Source of the DNA: Gracilimonas sp.
GTDB taxonomy: Bacteria; Bacteroidota; Rhodothermia; Balneolales; Balneolaceae
NCBI RefSeq assembly: GCF_040218225.1
Contig: NZ_JAVJQO010000003.1
Span: 1 to 64,000, forward strand
Direction of reading: 5' to 3'
DNA length: 64,000 bases
How positions within the stretch are numbered: the stretch's first letter is position 1; each line of letters begins with the position of its first letter. The position numbers and the translations under genes are program-made. Positions 52,968-64,000 of this stretch are shown here, piece by piece. The notes under the pieces were generated by a model. It was not told the origin of the DNA, made no database searches, and was given only the letters and a program-made list of their open reading frames with translations.

Positions 52968-53638
52968 TTCTTCTTTTCTTTATGATAATTGGCAATACGA
53001 ATGAGCTCTTTTTCCATATCCGCAATTTTACCGGTTAGTATTCCATGCTTCATTCCATAACGAATGAGCAACATGTTCAAAACTCTGTCCGGTTTGCTGA
53101 CCTTTGGTTCATCTAAAAATCTATTTCTTATGTACTGTATAGCCAAACCCAGCAAGCCAACTTTAAAAAGAAAGAATAAACCCAAACCGTACCATAATGC
53201 AGCAAACTGCACATTAATCCCCATTCCAGTAATTAGATCATTGAGGCTTATCCCAATCAGAAAGACGCCTGAAACCGTGTATATGAATCCATCTTTATTC
53301 AACACCTTGGCTATTGGCGTTGAAACAACATTCACAAAAACGCTGGTATTGAAGTACCAAAAAAAATAAACTCCCAAAGAAATAATAAAAGCCCATAAAG
53401 CATCTACAGATGCGTAAACGAGAATAAAGAAAAGCATCAAAGCCAGCCCGTTCGAACTTTTGACCCAGGCATCAGCTTCTTCAATTATTTGCTCAAGAGG
53501 TTTCTCCTTAAGCAAACCCGGTACGTATTTTTCGATACCTTCTCTCGTAATATGATACCAATTTCCATTGCTGGTAGTAATACCATCCGGAAGTTCCAGC
53601 ATCTGCCACTCAAATCGTCCTCTTTTAAAATTTTCCAT
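52964..53638 (-). CDS. Hypothetical membrane protein
   Basis: No family is recognised. I start it at ATG 53638 (MENFKRGRFEW); an ATG two codons upstream at 53644 is equivalent. The protein has a soluble N-terminal section (about 70 residues) followed by about four transmembrane helices, and a positively charged C-terminal tail. It overlaps the lipoprotein gene by 4 nt, which suggests coupled expression. It lies 24 bp or so after comF. Confidence 0.65.
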   Translation of the reverse strand: MENFKRGRFEWQMLELPDGITTSNGNWYHITREGIEKYVPGLLKEKPLEQIIEEADAWVKSSNGLALMLFFILVYASVDALWAFIISLGVYFFWYFNTSVFVNVVSTPIAKVLNKDGFIYTVSGVFLIGISLNDLITGMGINVQFAALWYGLGLFFLFKVGLLGLAIQYIRNRFLDEPKVSKPDRVLNMLLIRYGMKHGILTGKIADMEKELIRIANYHKEKKK

Positions 53639-53668
53639 ATCCAAATATAGGCTTTAATAAAGAAGGAT

Positions 53669-54373
53669 TCAGGCCTGTGCAACTGTAGCAATCATAATTT
53701 CTTTACAACCAGCTTCTTTCAACTCAGAAGCCAGTTCAAATGTGGTTGCACCTGTTGTGAATACATCATCAATAATAATGCAAACTGAGTTTTCAATTGC
53801 TTCATATTTCTGAACCTGAAAAGCACCCGAAATATTCTTCCTTCTTTTTTCAAGAGAAAATCCTGTTTGTGTGCTCGTATTCTTGTTCCGAATTACAGCT
53901 TCTTGTTCAATAACAGGTAAATTAATGACCTCAGCCACCCCCTTGGCAATATGGAAAGCCTGATTATATCCTCTCATTCTTCTTTTCTTTTTGTGAAGCG
54001 GAACCGGGAGCAGACCGACTTTATTATTCTTTATCCTTTCTGTAAAAAAAGGGTTTGCCAGCAGACTTTTCCCTAGTTGCCTCCCCAAATCTTCTCCAAC
54101 CCCAATCAACCTCTGATACTTTAGCTGGTGCAAAAGATCCTGCAAATGTCCCCCCTTGTCAAAATTCCAAAGCGCGTGCTGTAAACTTATTCCTTCCGGC
54201 AGCATAATATCGCTGGAAGCAGTTTTACCCTCTCTAGAGGCTTCTTCAAATTTCTCGTTTAAACACAGATTACAGACAAAGTTTTCGTTGCTGGTTAACT
54301 TCAATCCACAAACTGTGCACACTTTTGGAAACAGAACCTCTAAAACACCCTCTTTAAAATTTTTAAAAAGCAT
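53669..54373 (-). CDS. ComF family phosphoribosyltransferase-like protein
   Basis: The 234-residue protein has the N-terminal zinc cysteines CTVCGLKL and CNLC, and a C-terminal type I phosphoribosyltransferase domain with the PRPP motif VCIIIDDVFTTGATTFE near residue 190. ComF is needed for DNA uptake in transformable bacteria; in others its role is undefined. LPVPLHKKKRRMRGYNQAFHIAK in the middle is typical of the family. It is divergent from the RodZ-like gene. Confidence 0.9.
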   Translation of the reverse strand: MLFKNFKEGVLEVLFPKVCTVCGLKLTSNENFVCNLCLNEKFEEASREGKTASSDIMLPEGISLQHALWNFDKGGHLQDLLHQLKYQRLIGVGEDLGRQLGKSLLANPFFTERIKNNKVGLLPVPLHKKKRRMRGYNQAFHIAKGVAEVINLPVIEQEAVIRNKNTSTQTGFSLEKRRKNISGAFQVQKYEAIENSVCIIIDDVFTTGATTFELASELKEAGCKEIMIATVAQA

Positions 54374-54471
54374 AATTTTTCCGCATCAATTAAAGCTAAA
54401 AGTTTGCTTTTCCTATCACATTTAATTACTTAGCTTCTTATAATTTTGTAAGCAGACCTAAATTATTTTAT

Positions 54472-55542
54472 ATGTCTCTGGGAAAAGACCTCGCTTCTAT
54501 ACGCAAAAGCCAAAACCTCTCTCTTGAGGATATACAAAATGCGATTAAAATTCCTCTCAATACCCTAAAAAGCATTGAGAACGATAGCATTTTTTCTGAT
54601 GCTACCAAGAACAAAACCTATGTGCGCAGCTTTGTAAGAAGTTATGCCAAGGTATTGAAGATCGATGATGAAGAGATTGTTCAGGCGCTCGATGAAGTCG
54701 AAGAGGGAAATTATTACGGAGGTTTGATTAGTGATTCAGCGGAAGAAGTCACAGAAACTGAATTCAAACTGGAACCTAAGGATACTCTCCCTTCCGAAAG
54801 TCAGGAAGAGGAGAATCCCGTTTTTCAGGAAGCCAAACCGGAACCCAAGAAACCTAAAAGAACACCCCCTCCCCTCGAAGAAGATTCCATCAACTGGGCC
54901 GACATGGGTCGTAAATTTACAACCGTAAGCAAAAATTCCAGAGTATGGCTTTTTGTATTAATCTTAGTGATTGTTGGCTCTTTGGGAACTACAGGCTATT
55001 TATTTTGGGATGATATCGGCTCATACTTCCAAAATGAATCCGTAGCAAATGAGCCTGCGTCAAATGACCAAAACGCCATCCCGCCTGCTCCTATAGATTC
55101 TTCTGCTTTGGTAGAGAATAATGATCTGCAAACCGGAGAAACGACAAATAATACAAATGAACAAGAAACACCTTCCGGTCCAATCGAACTTGGCGATACA
55201 CTGACTGTGTCTCTGTACGCTGCTTATGGTCAGCTTGAACCTATTCGTGTTACCAGCGATTTAAACTGGCGAACTAATCCATTCTGGATGGAACAAGGAG
55301 AATCGTATTATTTTGATTTCAATGATACCCTATTGGTTCGCGGCCAATACAGCCGTATGCTTTTGATGTTCAATGGTCACGTAATTGAAAATCCACGGCA
55401 GAATTACTTTAACTCTGCATTCAATTCCATTATGATAACCCGGGATATTTTAGACCAAGACCGTTATCTGGCTGCTCCTCCAAGCGAATTTCCTCTTAGC
55501 GTTGGCCCTCCCGACAGCACAGTTTACAGAATCAGATTTTAG
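54472..55542 (+). CDS. RodZ-like protein with HTH, membrane helix and C-terminal domain
   Basis: The N-terminal helix-turn-helix domain (about residues 1-75; LGKDLASIRKSQNLSLEDI) resembles RodZ, which anchors MreB. An acidic linker follows, then one transmembrane helix at about 157-178 (VWLFVLILVIVGSLGTTGYL), a low-complexity periplasmic stretch, and a DUF4115-like C-terminal domain. This domain order is that of RodZ. No mreB is in view. It precedes ligA by 12 bp and may be cotranscribed with it. Confidence 0.83.
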   Translation: MSLGKDLASIRKSQNLSLEDIQNAIKIPLNTLKSIENDSIFSDATKNKTYVRSFVRSYAKVLKIDDEEIVQALDEVEEGNYYGGLISDSAEEVTETEFKLEPKDTLPSESQEEENPVFQEAKPEPKKPKRTPPPLEEDSINWADMGRKFTTVSKNSRVWLFVLILVIVGSLGTTGYLFWDDIGSYFQNESVANEPASNDQNAIPPAPIDSSALVENNDLQTGETTNNTNEQETPSGPIELGDTLTVSLYAAYGQLEPIRVTSDLNWRTNPFWMEQGESYYFDFNDTLLVRGQYSRMLLMFNGHVIENPRQNYFNSAFNSIMITRDILDQDRYLAAPPSEFPLSVGPPDSTVYRIRF

Positions 55543-57552
<2,010 letters not shown>

Positions 57553-57670
57553 TGGATGATATGGTGACTAACTAATCATAAAAACGAACACTATGTCGCT
57601 TAATCACCCACCACTTTATCACTCCCTAAAATTCATTATCTTCTCAAAAATCACCTAAGCCCTTCGTTAC

Positions 57671-58885
57671 ATGGACATAAAACCACTGGATACGGAACAA
57701 ATCGGATTGAAGACGCTGGAGAAGCATCTGATTCGATCAAAAAGTGAAGTTTCCCTGAAAATTGGTTTACCCAGAGAGATCTCCAACGATGAACGTCGCG
57801 TTACTTTAACACCAGGGGGTGTATCGATTTTAAAGGCGAATGGCCATGATATTTTTATAGAAAAAGGGGCTGGTGAAGATGCAAACTTCCCCGATCGTGA
57901 GTATGCTGATGCAGGTGCTGAAATTGCTTATTCTGCCAGCGATGTCTTCAAAAAATCTGATTTGATCCTCAAAATAGCTCCCCTCACAAAAGAAGAGTTT
58001 GAGCTTTTGGAGCCAGATCAATCTCTTATTTCAGCCCTGCATATGGGCAGCCAAACCGAGGAGTACCTTAAAGCTCTCACCGAGAAATCTATTACCGGAA
58101 TTGGTTATGAATTCATCAGAGGCGAAGATAAAGAGTTTCCCATAGTGCGAATGATGCATGAAATCACGGGGTCTATGTCCGTACAAATTGCCGCTCACTA
58201 TCTCGAAAGCATGAGTGGCGGACAAGGAATAATGCTTGGAGGTATTTCAGGCGTACCACCTGCAACAGTGGTTATTTTAGGAGCTGGAATTACCGGCGAA
58301 TATGCTGCCCGAACCGCTCTTGGATATGGCGCCCAGGTTTTTGTAATGGATACAGACTTGGCTGCACTTCGACGATTAGAGAATGCTCTTGATCGGCGTA
58401 TAATTACAGCTGTAGCAAATCATCAATATTTAAATACGGCTCTTAAGTTTGCTGATATCATCATAGGTGCTGCAATGGCTGAAGGAGAACGATCTCCATG
58501 TTGGGTAACCGACGAAATGGTTGCAGGGATGAAGGCAGGAAGTGTAATTGTAGATACCGTTATCGATCAGGGTGGATGTGTTGCTACCAGTCGTCCTACC
58601 ACTCATTCAAACCCTGTTTACTCAGAACATGAGGTGATTCATCATTGTGTGCCAAATATACCGGCCAATGTGCCCAGAACGGCAACATATGCACTCAATA
58701 ATGTGCTGGTACCTTATATATTATCTATTGGAAATGCTGGTGGGGTAAAAGAATGTTTGTGGGAAAATGTAGCTCTTAGAAATGGCACTTATACATATAA
58801 GAAGCACATTACCAAGAAGGCGCTGGCTAAGATGTTTGATATGCCCTACCGTGAAATCGAAATGCTGATCGCCTCCCAGATTTAA
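57671..58885 (+). CDS. ald: Alanine dehydrogenase
   Basis: It interconverts alanine and pyruvate plus ammonia with NAD. The Ald/PNT N-terminus IGLPREISNDERRVTLTPGGV begins only at about residue 31, so there is an N-terminal extension of about 30 residues, or the start could lie further in. The NAD motif is VVILGAGITGEYAARTALGYG. MAEGERSPCWVTDEMV and IDQGGCVATSRPTTHS are Ald-specific segments. The product is 404 residues. A roughly 118-bp gap with a short TCAC-rich repeat separates it from ligA. Confidence 0.92.
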   Translation: MDIKPLDTEQIGLKTLEKHLIRSKSEVSLKIGLPREISNDERRVTLTPGGVSILKANGHDIFIEKGAGEDANFPDREYADAGAEIAYSASDVFKKSDLILKIAPLTKEEFELLEPDQSLISALHMGSQTEEYLKALTEKSITGIGYEFIRGEDKEFPIVRMMHEITGSMSVQIAAHYLESMSGGQGIMLGGISGVPPATVVILGAGITGEYAARTALGYGAQVFVMDTDLAALRRLENALDRRIITAVANHQYLNTALKFADIIIGAAMAEGERSPCWVTDEMVAGMKAGSVIVDTVIDQGGCVATSRPTTHSNPVYSEHEVIHHCVPNIPANVPRTATYALNNVLVPYILSIGNAGGVKECLWENVALRNGTYTYKKHITKKALAKMFDMPYREIEMLIASQI

Positions 58886-58965
58886 AATTTTGAATGGGAA
58901 ATGCAGAATTTTGAATTACACCAGAAACCATTCAAAATTCATAACCCCTAATTTCAAATTTCCCC

Positions 58966-59334
58966 ATGTCAGAACTAAACGAATCAAATTACAGGCGCAT
59001 ATCGATTATCAATTGGTTACTTACCGTCCCTATGATGGTGCTTTTTGCCTGGCCTTATTACTATGGAGCGGGATTGATAGGCATGGATATTCTGCTTAGA
59101 TATATCGGAGCTTTTTTCTTTGCAGTCCCCTTTATGCTCACAATCCTGCATGGACATGTTACTATGGCACTTGGCTCGGTTCACCGTCACCATTATTACG
59201 ATTGGATGACTAACGACAAACCCCTCACCTTTGGCCTATTTTTTCACCCTATGTTCGTCAGAACACGATTCCGTCTCATTATACTAATGATTAGCTTGTT
59301 TACCTTACCTGCAGGTTATCTGCTGAGTCTATAA
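58966..59334 (+). CDS. Small hypothetical membrane protein
   Basis: No family is recognised. The 122-residue protein has about three hydrophobic helices at roughly 14-38, 44-66 and 100-120, with a conserved-looking His-rich loop HGHVTMALGSVHRHHYYDWM between the second and third. That loop could bind metal. It lies 80 bp after alanine dehydrogenase and is followed by a hairpin terminator. Confidence 0.65.
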   Translation: MSELNESNYRRISIINWLLTVPMMVLFAWPYYYGAGLIGMDILLRYIGAFFFAVPFMLTILHGHVTMALGSVHRHHYYDWMTNDKPLTFGLFFHPMFVRTRFRLIILMISLFTLPAGYLLSL

Positions 59335-59367
59335 AAAAATAGGGGCGTCCTACACAATACGCCCCTA
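59333..59367. terminator. Terminator for acs (and possible stop for the upstream gene)
   Basis: TAGGGGCGT (59340-59348) pairs perfectly with ACGCCCCTA (59359-59367) around a 10-base loop. The A-run before it is a T-run on the minus strand, ideally placed downstream of acs. Confidence 0.8.
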
Positions 59368-59413
59368 CGATTCCATTAGATATTTTGCAGATACTGCTTA
59401 GATAATTTCTAAA

Positions 59414-61312
59414 TCAGTAGGCTGTTCCTTTCTTAATATCTTCAACTACGCTTGGATCAAGCAGAGTTGACGTATCACCAAGGTTCTCGAGATCATTAGC
59501 TGCAATCTTTCTCAAGATACGTCGCATAATTTTCCCTGAACGTGTTTTTGGTAACCCGGATACAATCTGAATTTTATCCGGCTTGGCAATCGGACTTATG
59601 ATTTTTGTAACCAGATCATTGAGTTCTTTCTTGAAAGCTTCAGGATCTTTGATTTCTTCATCACAAATCATAAAGGCAAAGACACCTTGTCCTTTTATAT
59701 CATGAGGGTAACCAACAACAGCCGTTTCAACTACTTTTTCGTGCTCATCCAGAGCGTTTTCAATTTCAGCTGTTCCCAAACGGTGGCCTGAAACATTAAG
59801 TACATCATCCACACGTCCGGTAATACGATAATAGCCATCTTCATCCCGGCGACACCCGTCTCCGGTGAAATAATACCCTTTATACGTACTCAAATAGGTC
59901 TGAATGTATCGATCATGATCTCCGTAGACTGTACGGGCTATAGATGGCCATGGATGCTTAATGCATAAATTTCCTGACACATCATTGCCTTCGATTTCAT
60001 TACCATCCTCATCCATCAGCACTGGGAATACGCCGGGTAGTGGAAGTGTGGCAAAACCCGGTTTTGTTGGTGTGATTCCCGCAAGTGGTGAAATCATAAT
60101 ACCGCCCGTTTCCGTCTGCCACCAGGTATCTACAATGGGGCATTCCCCGCCTCCAATATGCTCGTCATACCAATGCCAGGCTTCCTCATTTATGGGCTCT
60201 CCTACTGTTCCCAGAACTTTCAGAGAACTCAGGTCATACTTTTTCACATAATCAATATCGTACGACATCAGCGCACGGATAGCGGTCGGTGCTGTATAGA
60301 AATGAGTTACTTCATATTTCTCTACAACTTCCCAAAGACGTCCTGCATCGGGATAGGTTGGCGTACCTTCAAAAATAATTCCGGTAGCTCCGTTAAATAG
60401 TGGACCGTAAATAATATAACTGTGCCCGGTAATCCAGCCTGCATCAGCCGTACACCAGTAAATGTCATCAGCCCCAACCTGAAATACCTGCCGGAAGGAA
60501 TAGCTGGTATAAACCATATAACCGCCACAAGTATGGACCACTCCTTTTGGCTTGCCTGTGGAACCGGATGTATATAGAATAAATAGTGGATCTTCAGCAT
60601 CCATTTCAACCGCTTCATGTTTTCTTGAAGCATTGCGGATGAGGTTATGCCACCATTCATCTCTTCCTTCTTTCCAGTCAATTTCACGGTTAGTCCGCTG
60701 ACACACAATCACACTCTCAATAGATGGACTACTTTCTAAAGCTTCATCAGAAATATCTTTCAATGGAACATGCTTATCGCCACGGCGAAGCCCATCATTA
60801 GTAATCAGCATCTTGGCTTCACAATCATTTATTCGCTCTGACAAAGACTGAGCCGAAAATCCTGCAAAAACAATAGAGTGAACCGCTCCAATTCGGGCAC
60901 ATGCAAGAGCAGCAATAACAAGCTCAGGAGTCATGGCCATATAGATTACAACCCGGTCTCCTTTCTTTACTCCTTTACTTTCCAAAACATTGGAAAAGCG
61001 ACAAACATCTTCATGCAGCTGCTTATAAGTTATTGTACGACGAAATGAATCCGGGTGATTTGGTTCAAAAATAAAAGCCGTTTTATTCCCAATAGTATTC
61101 AGGTGACGATCTAAAGCATTCTCCGTGATATTCAGCTTTCCGCCTTCAAACCACTTTATATTGGCATCTTCAAAACTTCCACTTTGGGTTTTATCCCATC
61201 GCTTCCTCCAATAAAAAGTTCCTGCCTCATGATCCCAGAATTTTAGCCGGTCTTTTTTACTTTCCTCAAAGTTCTCTTTGTACTCGTCGAACGATTTTAT
61301 ATTAAGCCACAT
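59414..61312 (-). CDS. acs: Acetyl-CoA synthetase
   Basis: It activates acetate with ATP and CoA. The adenylate-forming core motif LFILYTSGSTGKPKGVVHT is intact, and TDTWWQTETGG-like and GYYFTGDGCRRDEDGYYRITG segments are typical (A8 region). The C-terminal PKTRSGKIMRRILRKI carries the catalytic Lys near residue 590 that is acetylated in regulation. The product is 632 residues. Acs plus the complete sdh genes fit an aerobic TCA-cycle lifestyle. It is monocistronic. Confidence 0.96.
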   Translation of the reverse strand: MWLNIKSFDEYKENFEESKKDRLKFWDHEAGTFYWRKRWDKTQSGSFEDANIKWFEGGKLNITENALDRHLNTIGNKTAFIFEPNHPDSFRRTITYKQLHEDVCRFSNVLESKGVKKGDRVVIYMAMTPELVIAALACARIGAVHSIVFAGFSAQSLSERINDCEAKMLITNDGLRRGDKHVPLKDISDEALESSPSIESVIVCQRTNREIDWKEGRDEWWHNLIRNASRKHEAVEMDAEDPLFILYTSGSTGKPKGVVHTCGGYMVYTSYSFRQVFQVGADDIYWCTADAGWITGHSYIIYGPLFNGATGIIFEGTPTYPDAGRLWEVVEKYEVTHFYTAPTAIRALMSYDIDYVKKYDLSSLKVLGTVGEPINEEAWHWYDEHIGGGECPIVDTWWQTETGGIMISPLAGITPTKPGFATLPLPGVFPVLMDEDGNEIEGNDVSGNLCIKHPWPSIARTVYGDHDRYIQTYLSTYKGYYFTGDGCRRDEDGYYRITGRVDDVLNVSGHRLGTAEIENALDEHEKVVETAVVGYPHDIKGQGVFAFMICDEEIKDPEAFKKELNDLVTKIISPIAKPDKIQIVSGLPKTRSGKIMRRILRKIAANDLENLGDTSTLLDPSVVEDIKKGTAY

Positions 61313-61423
61313 TTTTTATTCAGTTTGGTTATTCAATTTTGCTGATGTTGAAGGTTTTTTTGCGGATAATCAAGTCAAACTCTCATTTTGAAAAGATTTA
61401 ACCATTTTTAGAGTATTTAGTCA

Positions 61424-63883
61424 ATGAGCAAAGGCAGAAAGATTGTTGAAAACTGGTTTGAATCTCGCGGCTGGGATATTTTTCCTTTTCAGCAAGAAGT
61501 ATGTGATGCCTTTCTTTCGGGTAAAAAAGGGTTACTGAATGCTCCCACCGGAAGCGGTAAAACTTTTGCTTTATTTATGCCCAATCTTATAAAATGGATT
61601 GACGAGCATCCGGATGATTTCCAGGATAAAGAAAAAAATGGACTCAAAATTTTATGGATTACTCCATTGAGAGCTCTTGCCAAAGATATCCAAAAGGCGC
61701 TGCAAACATCGGTCAATGAAATGGGTATTCCCTGGGAAATCGGGCGCCGTACAGGTGATGTTTCCCAATCTGTAAAACAAAAGCAAAACCGTAAAATGCC
61801 GGAAGTACTTATTACCACTCCAGAAAGTGTGCATATCTTGCTGGCCCAAAAAAACTATAAGCGACATTTCAAAAACCTGGAAACCGTAATTGTTGATGAG
61901 TGGCATGAACTATTGGGCTCCAAACGAGGTATCCAGACAGAATTAGGAATATCCCGGCTTCGCGGAATTTGTCCTGACCTTTCTGTTTGGGGAATCTCAG
62001 CTACAATAGGAAATTTGGATGAAGCATTGGATGTATTAATTGGCCCCAACCAACATGATGAGTCAGTGATCATAAAGGCTGATATCCAAAAAAACATTGA
62101 AGCCACTTCAATTTTACCCGATGAAATGGAAAACTTCCCATGGCATGGGCACCTGGGGTTAAAGCTACTTCCTAAAATCCTGCCTGTCATAGATGAAAGT
62201 CGCTCTACCCTCATTTTTACAAACACACGGGCTCAATCCGAAATATGGTTTCAGAATTTACTGGAGACAAGACCCGATTTAGCTGGCTCTATTGCAATTC
62301 ATCACGGATCACTGGACCGTAAAGTGCGGGATTGGGTAGAAGCATCCCTGCACGAAGGAATCCTAAAAGCTGTAGTCTGTACTTCCAGTCTTGATCTGGG
62401 CGTAGATTTTAGTCCGGTTGAAACCGTGATTCAAATTGGAAGTCCCAAAGGGGTGGCTAGATTTATGCAACGAGCAGGCCGCAGTGGTCATCAACCGGGT
62501 TCAACCAGCAGAATATACTTTGTCCCAACCCACGCTCTGGAATTGGTAGAAGCAGCTGCATTGAGATCAGCTATCAATTCAGAAGAAATGGAAAGCCGTG
62601 ATCCAATTCTAAAACCTTATGACGTACTCATACAATATCTGGTAACGCTGGCTGTTTCAGATGGATTTTATCCGGATAAAATTTATGAAGAAGTACACAG
62701 CACTTTCGCCTATCAGACTCTATCCCAAAAAGAATGGAAAGATATCCTGCAATTCATCACGGTAGGTGGAAAGTCTTTAAGTCGATATGATGAATATTCA
62801 AAAGTTGAGGTTGATGAAGACGGACTTTATAAAGTAACCAGCCGAAAGATCGCCCGGCGTCACCGTATGAGTATCGGTACCATTGCCAGCGATGCTATGC
62901 TTAGAGTAAAATATATGAGTGGAAAATCATTAGGGGCCGTTGAAGAATGGTTTATAGCTCAGTTAAACATTGGTGACACTTTTTGGTTTGCCGGACGGAA
63001 TCTGGAACTTATAAAAATGAAGGATATGACCGTTTATGTACGCAGGGCAAAGGGAAGCTCCTCAAAAGTCCCCAGTTATATGGGTGGGCGAATGTCCCTT
63101 TCATCCAATATGACCAATATCCTCCGCAACAAAATGCACCACGCAGTTTCAGGAGATTATGACGATGTTGAATTAAAAACACTGGATCCACTTTTCAATA
63201 TACAGCGCGATTGGTCCATTTTGCCGGATGATGACCAGTTTCTCATTGAAAAGTCATTTTCCCGGGAAGGATGCCATGTGTTTTTCTTTCCTTTTGAAGG
63301 CCGGTATGTACATGAAGGAATGTCTGCCCTTATTGCTCATCGTATTTCACAAATGACGCCCATTACATTCTCTATTGCAATGAATGACTATGGTTTTGAA
63401 TTGCTTTCTGATCAGGATATCCCTATCGAGACTGCCTTGAAAAATGATCTATTCTCTCCCAAAAACCTTATGGAAGATATTATGGCCAGTATCAACAGTG
63501 CAGAGTTGGCCAAACGCAGGTTCAGGGAGATTTGTCAAATCGCTGGACTCGTTTTTCAGGGATTTCCAGGGCAAGCTAAAACCAATAAGCATCTCCAAAT
63601 GTCGAGTAGCCTTTTCTTTGATGTATTTATGGAACACGAGCCCGATCACTTATTAATTCAGCAAGCTTTTAATGAAGTGATGAGCATACAACTTGACGAA
63701 ATACGACTCCGAAAGGCTCTTAAAAAGATTTCAGAACAAGAAACTGTTTTCAATCTGACAGAACGATTTACTCCTTACTCGTTCCCAATAATGGTAGACC
63801 GGCTAAGAGAAAAACTTAGTTCGGAAAAATTAACCGACCGAATTCAAAAAATGCAGCTTCAACTGGAGAAGCATGTTAAATGA
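61424..63883 (+). CDS. Ligase-associated DNA damage response DEXH helicase (Lhr-like)
   Basis: This superfamily 2 helicase belongs to the Lhr/ligase-associated group. Walker A is APTGSGKT at residues 40-47. Walker B is the atypical DEWH at residue 158. HHGSLDRKVRDW and GRAGRSGHQPGSTSRI near residue 350 are motifs IV-VI. The 819-residue size lacks the large C-terminal extension of full-length Lhr, as is usual for the ligase-associated subfamily. The next gene, pdeM, overlaps it by 4 nt, which is the diagnostic order of this repair cassette. Confidence 0.93.
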   Translation: MSKGRKIVENWFESRGWDIFPFQQEVCDAFLSGKKGLLNAPTGSGKTFALFMPNLIKWIDEHPDDFQDKEKNGLKILWITPLRALAKDIQKALQTSVNEMGIPWEIGRRTGDVSQSVKQKQNRKMPEVLITTPESVHILLAQKNYKRHFKNLETVIVDEWHELLGSKRGIQTELGISRLRGICPDLSVWGISATIGNLDEALDVLIGPNQHDESVIIKADIQKNIEATSILPDEMENFPWHGHLGLKLLPKILPVIDESRSTLIFTNTRAQSEIWFQNLLETRPDLAGSIAIHHGSLDRKVRDWVEASLHEGILKAVVCTSSLDLGVDFSPVETVIQIGSPKGVARFMQRAGRSGHQPGSTSRIYFVPTHALELVEAAALRSAINSEEMESRDPILKPYDVLIQYLVTLAVSDGFYPDKIYEEVHSTFAYQTLSQKEWKDILQFITVGGKSLSRYDEYSKVEVDEDGLYKVTSRKIARRHRMSIGTIASDAMLRVKYMSGKSLGAVEEWFIAQLNIGDTFWFAGRNLELIKMKDMTVYVRRAKGSSSKVPSYMGGRMSLSSNMTNILRNKMHHAVSGDYDDVELKTLDPLFNIQRDWSILPDDDQFLIEKSFSREGCHVFFFPFEGRYVHEGMSALIAHRISQMTPITFSIAMNDYGFELLSDQDIPIETALKNDLFSPKNLMEDIMASINSAELAKRRFREICQIAGLVFQGFPGQAKTNKHLQMSSSLFFDVFMEHEPDHLLIQQAFNEVMSIQLDEIRLRKALKKISEQETVFNLTERFTPYSFPIMVDRLREKLSSEKLTDRIQKMQLQLEKHVK

Positions 63884-64000
63884 GTTTTAAAAACACCGAA
63901 ATATTCGAACTAAAAAATCAAACTTTAGAACTGCTCCCGGAAAAGGCTTTGTTTTGGAAAGAACAAAAAATACTGGTGGTTTCCGATGTGCATTTTGGAA
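63880..64000 (+). CDS. Ligase-associated metallophosphoesterase (PdeM), 5' end only
   Basis: The ATG at 63880 overlaps the helicase stop in an ATGA arrangement, which implies translational coupling. Only 40 codons lie inside the window. The ILVVSDVHFG motif at the end is the first metal-binding block of calcineurin-like phosphoesterases and matches the ligase-associated PdeM family. The gene continues beyond the window edge. Confidence 0.85.
   Translation, partial: MSFKNTEIFELKNQTLELLPEKALFWKEQKILVVSDVHFG

Overview
The window is a chromosomal segment from what looks like an aerobic, heterotrophic member of the Bacteroidota/Balneolota side of the FCB group. A Balneolaceae-like genome is my best guess. 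The signs are the divergent Bacteroidota-type RNA polymerase omega subunit, a DUF4296 lipoprotein, a DUF1460 protein, a one-gene cytochrome b anchor for succinate dehydrogenase with MenG-type quinone chemistry, many short lipoproteins, and start sites that mostly lack a Shine-Dalgarno sequence. Taxonomy is inferred from gene content only. I see no rRNA, tRNA, CRISPR array, prophage or transposase gene, and no gene-free stretch longer than about 300 bases.

Layout. 0-4.3 kb (minus): a large coiled-coil P-loop ATPase followed 3 nt later by an MscS-type channel. 4.4-12.2 kb: cell-wall amidase, uridine kinase, CoaX, an SDR, a DUF4296 lipoprotein, RecQ, a GH114-like lipoprotein and two tandem paralogous lipoproteins. 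12.4-25.6 kb: a nearly complete branched-chain amino-acid locus. leuA-leuC-leuD-leuB lie on the minus strand. An alpha-solenoid protein and ilvD-ilvB-ilvN-ilvC-ilvA lie on the plus strand. 25.7-32.7 kb: fasciclin protein, GNAT, class V aminotransferase and the sdhCAB operon. 33-38.9 kb: YigZ, ATP:cobalamin adenosyltransferase, an SGNH-TPR membrane protein, GlmM, DUF1460 and MsrB. 39-42.7 kb (minus): a carbamoyltransferase/DUF5989/SxtJ cassette and a lipoprotein. 42.9-45.9 kb: yicC-gmk-rpoZ-coaBC. 46-54.4 kb: an acyltransferase-like protein, a lipase, fabZ-panB-surE, menG, a phosphatase, membrane proteins and ComF. 54.5-64 kb: RodZ-like protein, LigA, alanine dehydrogenase, acetyl-CoA synthetase and the start of a ligase-associated DNA-repair cassette (Lhr-like helicase and the 5' end of PdeM).

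The most interesting regulation is ahead of ilvD. A 24-codon leader ORF at 18836-18910 has 13 Ile/Val/Leu codons. It is followed by a perfect 10-bp intrinsic terminator, and a competing 14-position antiterminator helix overlaps both the leader stop codon and the terminator arm. This is a complete attenuator. The same 10-mer, CTCACTCATT, sits just before three genes of this locus. LeuA lacks the C-terminal leucine-binding domain, so control of the pathway may rest more on expression.

The most interesting mobile signal is in the sdh operon. A GxxExxY gene sits between sdhC and sdhA inside an element with GCCAC-type inverted ends. A 112-bp copy with nearly the same ends and no gene sits between sdhA and sdhB. 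Both begin within 1-2 nt of the upstream gene's stop codon. Several other intergenic gaps hold palindromic REP- or MITE-like elements.
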